Shown: positions 20,270-29,900 of the stretch, piece by piece
How positions within the stretch are numbered: position 1 is the stretch's first letter
Layout: each line of letters starts with the position of its first letter
From: Patiria miniata
Lineage: Eukaryota > Echinodermata > Asteroidea > Valvatida > Asterinidae
DNA length: 64,000 nucleotides
Direction: 5' to 3'
Assembly: GCF_015706575.1 (NCBI RefSeq)
Contig: NW_024037051.1
Coordinates: 372,001 to 436,000 of the forward strand
Translations under genes and position numbers: made by a program
The notes under the pieces: generated by a model
The model's input: the letters and a program-made list of their open reading frames with translations, nothing else
What the model was told of the DNA's origin: nothing
Databases searched by the model: none

Positions 20270-21007
20270 ACGTCTCACATAGCCTTGGTCAAGGCGCTAG
20301 TTGTTATTCATCCGGCCGTAACGCGGTAAACGATATCTTCGCTAGTGCTATGCATGCAGTCATAATGATGCATGCAGTGCATTAATAATACAGCGCGAAC
20401 AGCGACCTCACGCGGCCACTATTTTTATGCAAATCAGTTGGACCCAATCTAGCGCCTTGGTTCAATCGTCCATGTGAGGTTTTGGGGTGGTGCTCATTAT
20501 GTTAATACCCTTAGCTGACCTTAAATGTCGTTTTCTTATTGGTCGATCGTTGCGTGGAAACTTGCATAGTGAAACGTGGCACCGTACATAGTCCATACAC
20601 GTACACGTTGTGTGTCTCTGCACACGGCACCAATGCACAAAAAGTGTGGTTCCTGTCACGTCCGCAAAAGGCGAATAGCTGCAAATAATTTGATGACGTC
20701 CGGATTTACCAAGGTGTGATTGGACACTCCACATATTAGCCCCGCCTACACTTATCTGTATTCGCATACGAGGTCGTGCGCTAGAAATCCAGCGCAAAAT
20801 AAAGAAAAACATAAGCTTTTGCCGACCATTGAACCAAGGCGCTAGATTGGGTCCAACTGATTTGCATAGAAATGGTGGCCGCGTGAGGTCGCTGTTCGCG
20901 CTGTATTTTTAATGCACCGCATGCATAGCGCTATCGAGGATATCGTTTACCGCGCTACGGCCGGGATGAATAACAACTAGCACCTTGACCAAGGCTACGT
21001 CTCACAT
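20270..21007. mobile_element. Mutator-like (MULE-type) non-autonomous element with 11 bp target duplication
   Basis: Element 20281-20996 is 716 bp. Its inverted repeats, about 170-190 bp, start AGCCTTGGTCAAGG and end at the exact complement. The same 11 bases ACGTCTCACAT flank both sides (20270-20280 and 20997-21007). Long inverted repeats with 9-11 bp duplications are the mark of Mutator-like elements. No transposase domain is seen in the ~355 bp between the arms. Confidence 0.85.
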
Positions 21008-21598
21008 CACATTGTTATATTGTGCCATAAGCCAAATAGCTATTGAAAGGTGTTAGTTACTGTATAAGAAATTAATCGTCGTTATTTTTATTTTTTGATT
21101 ACTGCACTATACCTTTTGGACACGAATATTGTGCCAGACGGTATTTGAGTGGTGTTGAATTATGTGTATTTAAATACAATGTATTGTAGAAACTTGACAC
21201 GTGACCGTTCTAGATTAATAAAATTGCAGTATCCAAGTCACGATTTAACAAAGCAAAAGCGGACCTGGGGATCAGCTATTAAAGGGGCACATTCCAATCT
21301 ACGGCGAGGTATACCCCCTTTCTGCATTGCCCTCACTACGTCCGTATTGCACAAACTTAATTGCAGCTGCTGTAAATAGTAATGCACTAATACAGTTTAT
21401 CCTTTAAAATTTAGCAATGTAAGTGATCAATATACACACACCAACACCAAAACAGTCATGAGCAACAGAGAAAACAGCTTTATTAGAGCAGTGATGATAT
21501 CCTAATCGCAGAGTACAATGTATATATAATCATGGTTTGCACACAAACAATACCACTAGGCTACAAATAGGTAAACATAGAACAGGTAAACTAATAGT
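21008..21598. other. AT-rich spacer, no feature recognised
   Basis: No open frame with protein character, RNA gene or transposon end is seen between the Mutator-like element and the next inverted-repeat element. Confidence 0.5.
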
Positions 21599-22395
21599 GG
21601 TTTTCCCGGCTATTTTAAAACTTGTATCATTCGTATTCACCGTTTTTAATATTCCAGTTCGTCATTCAACATCGATTTAGTAAATACTTCCAATGTTTAA
21701 TTTCGTCTTTTGTCATACCATTTCCATTGTTGTTCAATCGAATTCAATCCGCCAACGCCCATTTTCGGCGAGGAGTATTTGATTTCGTCTCGTCTACGCC
21801 GAACAGTTTTATTCAGAAATCAAATTCGTCTTTTGCCACACAATTTAAAGTTTGTTCAATTTCGCAACATTTTTTTTCTTTTACTTTTCCTGTTACTCAC
21901 AAATGTTGCTTGTTTTTTAATCGATTTTCCTTGAAAAAGAAATGTCATTGACTCGTAGGTACAATGTAACAAAGTAAAATAAGGGTCATCGACTGTTTTT
22001 CACATGGTCATCTTTATTTTTTCACTCTTTTAATGCCCAACGTTGCAGCCACTTGGACGTAGTCCACGGCATCATATTCAAAGGATTAATTCGTATCCTG
22101 TCCTGGTTAGAAACTTTGTTGTATGGACCTCGGGCACAAGGAACATGGTAAATAACCCACGCCAGACTAACTTAGCAATTTTAAATTGATTGGCATAAGA
22201 CGAATTTAATCTCTGAATACTGCCATTCTCTGAATACTGCCACAGTGTGTTTAAATGTGGTGACCGAACTTTGGAATTGAATGGTAAGTGACTAAATCGC
22301 TTTGGTAAAAGCGTGTGAATTTTGTTCTCAGACAAAACTGAATGTTACAGTTTGTGAATTTGAATGAAAAATGTTTCAAAATAGCCGGGAAAACC
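21599..22395. mobile_element. 797 bp element with GGTTTTCCCGGCTATTTT inverted ends
   Basis: GGTTTTCCCGGCTATTTTAA at the left end is matched inverted at the right end (22371-22395). The interior is AT-rich and holds a local direct duplication (CTCTGAATACTGCCA twice near 22210-22243). The 109-codon frame at 21622-21951 is low-complexity and not convincing. Non-autonomous, family not assigned. Confidence 0.6.
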
Positions 22396-22468
22396 TATAG
22401 TATAGCTTGCCCAATAATTCGCATTACATTCCAAATTGTGTAAACTTTCATTCATTATCTGCTAAGGC

Positions 22469-22652
22469 ATAGACGAATCAGGGCACGTGATCACTGTACA
22501 CGAGGCCCCCTTCAATGTCGAAAGCATTGTGCAAGCTATTGCGCAATGCTAATTCCCCATTTCGGATTATCTGAACAATAGCTAACACAATGCTTTCGCC
22601 ATTGAAGGGGGCCTTCGTGATAGAATTGACAGCATGCCCTGATTGGTCTATA
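22469..22652. mobile_element. ~184 bp fold-back element
   Basis: Two arms pair over about 75 bp, including GGCCCCCTTCAATG and GAAAGCATTGTG with their complements. Outer ATCAGGGCA blocks pair too. Loop near 22535-22570. Non-coding, MITE-like. Confidence 0.75.
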
Positions 22653-22689
22653 GCATGTATATATAGAGATTTATATTGTTTTCATTTAT

Positions 22690-22765
22690 TTTATGTATGT
22701 ATGTATGTATGTATGTGTGTTTGTTTGTTTGTTGGTTGATTGGATGGTTGGTTTGTTTTTGTTTC
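22690..22765. repeat. (TATG)n / (TTTG)n microsatellite
   Basis: Tandem TATG steps change into TTTG and TTGG steps. Confidence 0.85.
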
Positions 22766-23435
22766 CATGCGAGTTGTATCCAGACTCCTTCTTTGTACTA
22801 TATTTCGTTAAAAATAGGATAAAGCCGACCTCAATGTAAATTTAAAAGGTCTTTTTCACAAGAAAAAATGCTTTAATTCAGCGTATAGAACTGTATGACA
22901 ATACAAGGTTTTCAACCATCCTGGGTTTTGATCAAAGAACTTGTTTCAATTAAATTAAGCCATTAAAGAAGTTTTTCCTAATTATTTAAAAAGTGACTTC
23001 GCCTTATAATTTCGCTTTAAAAAAAGTCGACATCAAGTCACACTCAACACCATATGAAACCAGACACATCAGATAAGGCAGTGGACCTATTTTGAATTTT
23101 TTTTTGTCGTTTGTACCCTATTTGAACTTTTTTGTACTCACAAGTTGTTTCGAATAAATGTTTCTGATTACGAAATAAACCAAAAAGAGACTTTACAGAT
23201 ATATAAAAAACTACCATTTGTCAATGCAGTGTTTATTTGCCATGTCTTTATGTTTAACACAACTTGTAAATTTACCTTAATTAATACGTAGATTTGTTGG
23301 AAGTGTTCGCGAATTGAGAGGAGAATGTACTGCGCCTTGATGGTTGCCATATTTTCAATGGGGAGCGCCAATAAAATCCTAAAATCATTCACACTATATT
23401 AACTAATGCACCCTTGTCATGGCTATTTCTTCTTT
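22766..23435. other. AT-rich spacer, no feature recognised
   Basis: No protein-like frame, splice context or repeat structure is seen. Confidence 0.5.
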
Positions 23436-23508
23436 AGGGGGAGACCGTTTCGGAATTTATTTTGGGGGCTAGACAAAATTTTGGGGGGCTACAGCCCCCC
23501 TAGCCCCG

Positions 23509-23550
<42 letters not shown>

Positions 23551-23572
23551 TAGAACCGCGCCTGGGCCAACG
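23436..23572. mobile_element. hAT-like terminus with a 41-base C run
   Basis: Reading the minus strand, GCGCGGTTCTACGGGGG then a long G run, GGGGCTGTAGCCCCCC and GTCTAGCCCCCAAAAT resemble the ends of hAT-type elements that begin CAGTGGCGGATCTA followed by G. The C run on the plus strand is 23509-23549. A tight inverted pair GGGGGGCTACAGCCCCCC lies just left. The other end of the element is not found. Confidence 0.5.
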
Positions 23573-24569
23573 ATTTTGAGGAAAATAAAATTGATGAAGT
23601 CTTTGACAGAATAACGCTGTGTTAGGCCAAAAAAAGTATCCGGTTTCTGTTATGGAGCTTGCCCAAAAAAGTGGTGCGGCGACGCGGCTTTTTTTTTAAC
23701 CTGTTTTTTTTTGCTTCAAATGTCGGCTGATGACTGCAAAATGGTGCCCGACTAAACTTAGTGCAAATATATGGGAGTCCAGAGAGGCCACATAAAGCTT
23801 ATTCTTGATCATAACCCCATCTAAAAACACGTTAAAACTGTGCAGCAGCAGGATTCCAGTCAAACCAGTGAGTTTGGCGGTTTCGAGACATCATCTTTCA
23901 TTGAAAAAAAAACCTTTTCATTTTGCCGACGCGCATGGCTACGGCGACGCGCGCGCATACCAGAAACCGGAGACTTATTTTTTTGGCTTTAAGGAATAAA
24001 ACGAACATTTAGAATGACGGATATCAAATTTCGCAGAATACACAATGTTCGGGAACTGTTAAATTTCTAAAGCTTTAATTTGAGCTAGAAAGCGTTAGTT
24101 ACAAATTGCGCAATGCGTACCATAAATCTAATAGTTATTAAAACAGTACTTATAGCACTGTGTGATTCCATTTTATAAGTCATCGAAACGTCCAATATAC
24201 AGGGCGGGTAAAAAAAGAAAGTGACCGAATTAGAACAAAATATTAAAAAAAAAAATACGTGGCTCGCTCCATTCCATAAAAATAACATAGGGATAAAGTA
24301 CATGTTATTGTTTAGTAACTCTGAAATTTTCACGTAATTTGCAAACTTTAGTCCAAAGTTATGTCAAGTAGTCCACCTTATCATTTACCGTTTTTACGAA
24401 TTTATGAAAACAGTGAAACATGAACGTTTCCACCTTCATGATCTACGAATGAAATCTTGCAAAGGAAACAGACAAAAATCGCCATCAATATTTGGGGGGG
24501 GGGGTGGGTTTGACTTGTTCCTCATATTCAAAAATGTCAGTCTTGACTCAATGATTAAAATCTCAAATG

Positions 24570-24757
24570 TATTTGAATAAGGGAATAAATGTGTGCTTCG
24601 GAGGTTTTTATCACTCTGTTTAAGACCACTTAGAGTCTGGGTGCTGATAATTACCCGAGCCGGAGGCGAGGGTAATTATCAGCACCCAGACTCTAAGTGG
24701 TCTTAAACAGAGTGATAAATACCGACGGAGCACATATTTATTCCCATTCATAAATAC
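24570..24757. repeat. Large near-perfect palindrome inside the mariner-type element
   Basis: About 54 bases from the TATCACTCTGTTTAAGACCA block to ATAATTACCC are repeated inverted almost without change around a 13-base centre (GAGCCGGAGGCGA). Weaker pairing extends the arms to ~85 bases each (GGGAATAAATGTGTGC and its partner). Its right arm overlaps the end of the next element. Confidence 0.85.
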
Positions 24758-25209
24758 CTTTTCGGTAAAAAAAATCATATAATTCGTTCAAAACATCCCG
24801 ATTTTGTTCAACAAATTCACTTTATGCTTTTTGAAACATCCCTCTTGCAAAATAATGGAGTGTTCAGCTGGCGAGTAAGATGTAAACAACCCTTTTATGG
24901 AGATTGACGCGCGCGTATCATGTTCTGCGCGATGTCGCGCAGAACGCACCTGGCACGTTGCGTTTTGAATTTAGAACTATAAAATTCTGACTCCCTGGTA
25001 TATTGTTGCGCATGCCTACGTTAGGATTGTGAACGTTCAACCAATGAAACGATAAGAGGCACTGGATTTTTAGGAGTCCACATTTTATTGTGACACTGGA
25101 AAAGTGTTTAAGACCAGCTAGCCATGTCTTTATCATCCGTTTAAGACCGGCCACGTGACTGGCTCTCGACCAATAGGAATGCGTAAACTGTCTTAGGTAT
25201 TTATGAATG
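24746..25209. mobile_element. 464 bp segment bounded by CATTCATAAATACC inverted repeats
   Basis: CATTCATAAATACC (24746-24759) is the exact complement of 25196-25209. The interior has several GTTTAAGACC-like blocks shared with the palindrome to the left, which suggests related fold-back units. Confidence 0.5.
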
Positions 25210-25554
25210 CCTGTTCATAATCTTTAATTCTCACTCAACTCAATAGCTTCCACTGGTATTCCATGGACAGCCATAAAAAAGGATATTTTCGGTAAAAAAT
25301 GCATAGTTTCTGCTTGCTCAGATCAATTTCAGCAATTTTTTTCAGATGAGTGGAAGAACATTCCCTTTTATGACATTCTTCATTGGTGCATCAAATTTAA
25401 TCCAGGTCGCTTTCTTTTTGACTCGCCCTGTATAAGGAATACGAAATGTTACACGGCTATAAATTTTACACTTTTAGCTCGCTGAATATTATTTTTCCGA
25501 CTACCTTTGCTTGAGTATAAAATCATCTCAAACCGTAATAAATGCTTGCGTCTG

Positions 25555-25891
25555 AACAGTTTACTTCTGACTACAGATGGCGCCAACATCTTTGGCGTGG
25601 CTACAAGCCCGTTTCTTCAAGAAACGAGACGGGCAGTCAGCCAGTTGACTCTCAGACCCATCACAGGCCACTCCCTTCGTGTGGAATGGCCCCTCCGCGG
25701 AATTCGTCATCGCCATTCGCCAACCGAACCGATCCATCCAGAGACGCAGGGTCAACAAGCTTCAGGTCGTACTTGTCGTCTGCTCCCATTCGGTATGCGT
25801 CTCTGCGCCCCGTTGAGTCCCATTGTACGGTTATCCAGCCGTTACTCCGTAGTTCACTGACGATGCGGCCCTCTCCCGGCGGACTACCGTC
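25555..25891 (-). pseudogene. MIB/HERC2 domain fragment adjoining the second half of an SRCR domain, frame change between them
   Basis: After a TTTATGTCAG acceptor, the minus strand reads [19 protein letters not shown], then [20 protein letters not shown] and KYDLKLVD. This is the end of a MIB/HERC2 domain, whose usual QDG..GEG, WD and YR.G..GKYDL pattern is visible. Directly after it, in another frame, come [35 protein letters not shown] and CSHAKDVGAIC, the second half of an SRCR domain with its V.C.G.E..L..C and C.H..D.G..C cysteines. It ends at a TAA or at a GTAAAC donor. The missing first half of the SRCR and the frame change suggest a broken chimeric copy. A base error in a real exon is the alternative. 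Confidence 0.6.
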
Positions 25892-26177
25892 CTGACATAA
25901 AGAGAGTTGTGATTTGAGTCGACAGCAAAGCCTCAATAAGCACAAGATAATGTACGTTTAATACTTCAAAACGGGTACGTCTAACCACCAGTCGGGTTAT
26001 TTCTTTTGGTCAACATAATACTTATTTTACGTCAATTCCTCGTAGAATACGTTACATGGGAGTTGGATGAGCAAGGTATCGTAGCCTTATAGTAGAATAG
26101 TATTGTGACAAAATACGGGTAGTTCATTTGGATGAATTAGTGGGAACTTTGCCATTGGCGCCCCCTCCCCAAAAAAA
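25892..26177. other. Spacer before the assembly gap
   Basis: This would be the intron upstream of the MIB/SRCR exon. Nothing else is recognised. It ends in a CCCC and A run at the gap edge. Confidence 0.5.
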
Positions 26178-26677
26178 NNNNNNNNNNNNNNNNNNNNNNN
26201 NNNNNNNNNNNNNNNNNNNNNNNNNNNNNNNNNNNNNNNNNNNNNNNNNNNNNNNNNNNNNNNNNNNNNNNNNNNNNNNNNNNNNNNNNNNNNNNNNNNN
26301 NNNNNNNNNNNNNNNNNNNNNNNNNNNNNNNNNNNNNNNNNNNNNNNNNNNNNNNNNNNNNNNNNNNNNNNNNNNNNNNNNNNNNNNNNNNNNNNNNNNN
26401 NNNNNNNNNNNNNNNNNNNNNNNNNNNNNNNNNNNNNNNNNNNNNNNNNNNNNNNNNNNNNNNNNNNNNNNNNNNNNNNNNNNNNNNNNNNNNNNNNNNN
26501 NNNNNNNNNNNNNNNNNNNNNNNNNNNNNNNNNNNNNNNNNNNNNNNNNNNNNNNNNNNNNNNNNNNNNNNNNNNNNNNNNNNNNNNNNNNNNNNNNNNN
26601 NNNNNNNNNNNNNNNNNNNNNNNNNNNNNNNNNNNNNNNNNNNNNNNNNNNNNNNNNNNNNNNNNNNNNNNNNNNNN
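26178..26677. other. Assembly gap, 500 N
   Basis: Exactly 500 undetermined bases, a placeholder size. Order and distance across it are not shown by sequence, so the satellite may not truly adjoin the SRCR fragment. Confidence 0.98.
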
Positions 26678-26900
26678 CCAAAGTCTTTGTCCTCAGGACT
26701 TGCCCGTTCGCCAGCCTGTTGGCCTACTCATAAGTTTTCGAACAATGTTTAGTTTTGTGTAGAATTTCTCATGGGAAGGTACTTTTAGACCGCGATATAC
26801 GAAGTTCGTGTCGCGGGGGCGCTTGCAGGCATTGCTGTTAGACTGACTGCCACATAGGGGTACTACTGGCATTGATGCGCTATATCTTGAATTTCTCAGC
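26678..26900. repeat. Diverged edge unit of the satellite
   Basis: The first unit after the gap departs from the consensus at many sites (CCAGCCTGTTGGCC, AACAATGTTTAGTTTTG, TTCTCATGGGAAGGTAC). Units up to ~34 kb carry many more one-base indels than those to the right. This could be a true array edge with older copies or an error-prone contig end. Confidence 0.7.
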
Positions 26901-29900
26901 AAGTACTGGGTTTCAAAACCTGTCCTTTTGCCAGCTTGTGGCCTCTCACAAGCTTCCGAACAAGGTATAGTTTGTGCAGAACTTCCCAGGTAAAGGTACC
27001 TTTAGACCGCGATATACGAAGTTCGTGTCGCGGGCGCTTGCAGGCATTGCTGTTAGAGCTGACTGCACATAGGGGTACTACTGGCATTGATGCGCTATAT
27101 CTTGAATTTTCTCCGCAAGTACTGGGTTTCAAAACCTGTCCTTTTGCCAGCTTGTTGGCCTCATCACAAGCTTCCGAACAAGGTATAGTTTGTGCAGAAC
27201 TTCCCAGGTTAAGGTACCTTTAGACCGCGATATACGAAGTTCGTGTCGCGGGCGCTTGCAGCATTGCTGTTAGACTGACTGCACATAGGGGTACTACTGG
27301 CATTGATGCGCTATATCTTGAATTTTCTCCGCAAGTACTGGGTTTCAAAACCTGTCCTTTTGCCAGCTTGTTGGCCTCATCATTAGCTTCCGAACAAGGT
27401 ATAGTTTTGTGCAGAACTTCCCAGGTAAAGTACCTTTAGACCGCGATATACGAAGTTCGTGTCGCGGGCGCTTGCAGGCATTGCTGTTAGACTGACTGCA
27501 CATAGGGGTACTACTGGCATTGATGCGCTATATCTTGAATTTTCTCCGCAAGTACTGGGTTTCAAAACCTGTCCTTTTGCCAGCTTGTTGGCCTCATCAC
27601 AAGCTTCCAACAAGGTATAGTTTGTGCAGAACTTCCCAGGTTAAGGTACCTTTAGACCGCGATATACGAAGTTCGTGTCGCGGCGCTTGCAGGCATTGCT
27701 GTTAGACTGACTGCACATAGGGGTACTACTGGCATTGATGCGCTATATCTTGAATTTTCTCCGCAAGTACTGGTTTCAAAACCTGTCCTTTTGCCAGCTT
27801 GTTGGCCTCATCACAAGCTTCCCAACAAGGTATAGTTTGTGCAGAACTTCCCAGGTTAAGGTACCTTTAGACCGCGATATACGAAGTTCGTGTCGCGGGC
27901 CTGCAGGCATTGCTGTTAGACTGACTGCACATAGGGTACTACTGGCATTGATGCGCTATATCTTGAATTTTCTCCGCAAGTACTGGTTTCAAAACCTGTC
28001 CTTTTGCCAGCTTGTTGGCCTATCACAGCTTCCCAACAAGTATAGTTTGTGCAGAACTTCCCAGGTTAAGGTACCTTTAGACCGCGATATACGAAGTTCG
28101 TGTCGCGGGCGCTTGCAGGCATTGCTGTTAGACTGACTGCACATAGGGGTACTACTGGCATTGATGCGCTATATCTTGAATTTTCTCCGCAAGTACTGGT
28201 TTCAAAACCTGTCCTTTTGCCAGCTTGTTGGCCTCATCACAAGCTTCCAACAAGGTATAGTTTGTGCAGAACTTCCCAGGTTAAGGTACCTTTAGACCGC
28301 GATATACGAAGTTCGTGTCGCGGGCGCTTGCAGGCTTGCTGTTGGTTAGACTGACTGCACATAGGGGTACTACTGGCATTGATGCGCTATATCTTGAATT
28401 TTCTCCGCAAGTACTGGTTTCAAAACCTGTCCTTTTGCCAGCTTGTTGGCCTACTCACAAGCTTTCGAACAAGGTATAGTTTGTGCAGAACTTCCCAGGT
28501 TAAGGTACCTTTAGACCGCGATATACGAAGTTCGTGTCGCGGGCGCTTGCAGGCATTGCTGTTAGACTGACTGCACATAGGGGTACTACTGGCATTGATG
28601 CGCTATATCTTGAATTTTCTCCGCAAGTACTGGGTTTCAAAACCTGTCCTTTTGCCAGCTTGTTGGCCTCTCACAAGCTTCCGAACAAGGTATAGTTTGT
28701 GCAGAACTTCCAGGTTAAGGTACCTTTAGACCGCGATATACGAAGTTCGTGTCGCGGGCGCTTGCAGGCATTGCTGTTAGACTGACTGCACATAGGGGTA
28801 CTACTGGCATTGATGCGCTATATCTTGAATTTTCTCCGCAAGTACTGGTTTTCAAAACCTGTCCTTTTGCCAGCTTGTTGGCCTCATCACAGCTTTCGAA
28901 CAAGGTATAGTTTGTGCAGAACTTCCAGGTTAAGGTACCTTTAGACCGCGATATACGAAGTTCGTGTCGCGGGCGCTTGCAGGCATTGCTGTTACTGACT
29001 GCACATAGGGGTACTACTGGCATTGATGCGCTATATCTTGAATTTTCTCCGCAAGTACTGGTTTCAAAACCTGTCCTTTTGCCAGTTGTTGGCCTCATCA
29101 CAAGCTCCGAACAGGTATAGTTTGTGCAGAACTTCCCAGGTTAAGGTACCTTTAGACCGCGATATACGAAGTTCGTGTCGCGGGCGCTTGCAGGCATTGC
29201 TGTTAGACTGACTGCACATAGGGGTACTACTGGCATTGATGCGCTATATCTTGAATTTTCTCCGCAAGTACTGGGTTTCAAAACCTGTCCTTTTGCCAGC
29301 TTGTTGGCCTCATCACAAGCTTCCGACAAGGTATAGTTTGTGCAGAACTTCCCAGGTTAAGGTACCTTTAGACCGCGATATACGAAGTTCGTGTCGCGGG
29401 CGCTTGCAGGCATTGCTGTTAGACTGACTGCACATAGGGGTACTACTGGCATTGATGCGCTATATCTTGAATTTTCTCCGCAAGTACTGGGTTTCAAAAC
29501 CTGTCCTTTTGCCAGCTTGTTGGCCTATCATTAGCTTTCGAACAAGGTATAGTTTGTGCAGAACTTCCCAGGTTAAGGTACCTTTAGACCGCGATATACG
29601 AAGTTCGTGTCGCGGGCGCTTGCAGGCATTGCTGTTAGACTGACTGCACATAGGGGTACTACTGGCATTGATGCGCTATATCTTGAATTTTCTCCGCAAG
29701 TACTGGGTTTCAAAACCTGTCCTTTTGCCAGCTTGTTGGCCTACTCACAAGCTTTCGAACAAGGTATAGTTTGTGCAGAACTTCCCAGGTTAAGGTACCT
29801 TTAGACCGCGATATACGAAGTTCGTGTCGCGGGCGCTTGCAGGCATTGCTGTTAGACTGACTGCACATAGGGGTACTACTGGCATTGATGCGCTATATCT

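Larger units (their letters stand above)
24196..25434. mobile_element. Mariner-type non-autonomous element with TA duplications, ~1.24 kb
   Basis: Left TACAGGGCGGGTAAAAAAAG (24198) and right, inverted, TACAGGGCGAGTCAAAAAGA (ending 25432) are flanked by TA on both sides. Inverted identity runs ~29 bp, to a GACC block. No transposase frame is present. Two fold-back structures sit inside and probably inserted later. Confidence 0.75.

Noticed and set aside
20462-20812. 116-codon minus-strand frame inside the Mutator-like element
   Set aside because: No zinc-finger or MULE transposase motif (DDE region, CxxC) is visible and part of it lies in the inverted arm.
21622-21951. 109-codon plus-strand frame
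   Set aside because: Phe/Ser/Ile-rich composition from AT-rich DNA, inside a non-autonomous inverted-repeat element. No domain recognised.
26124-26733. Open frames crossing the gap
   Set aside because: They consist almost entirely of undetermined bases.
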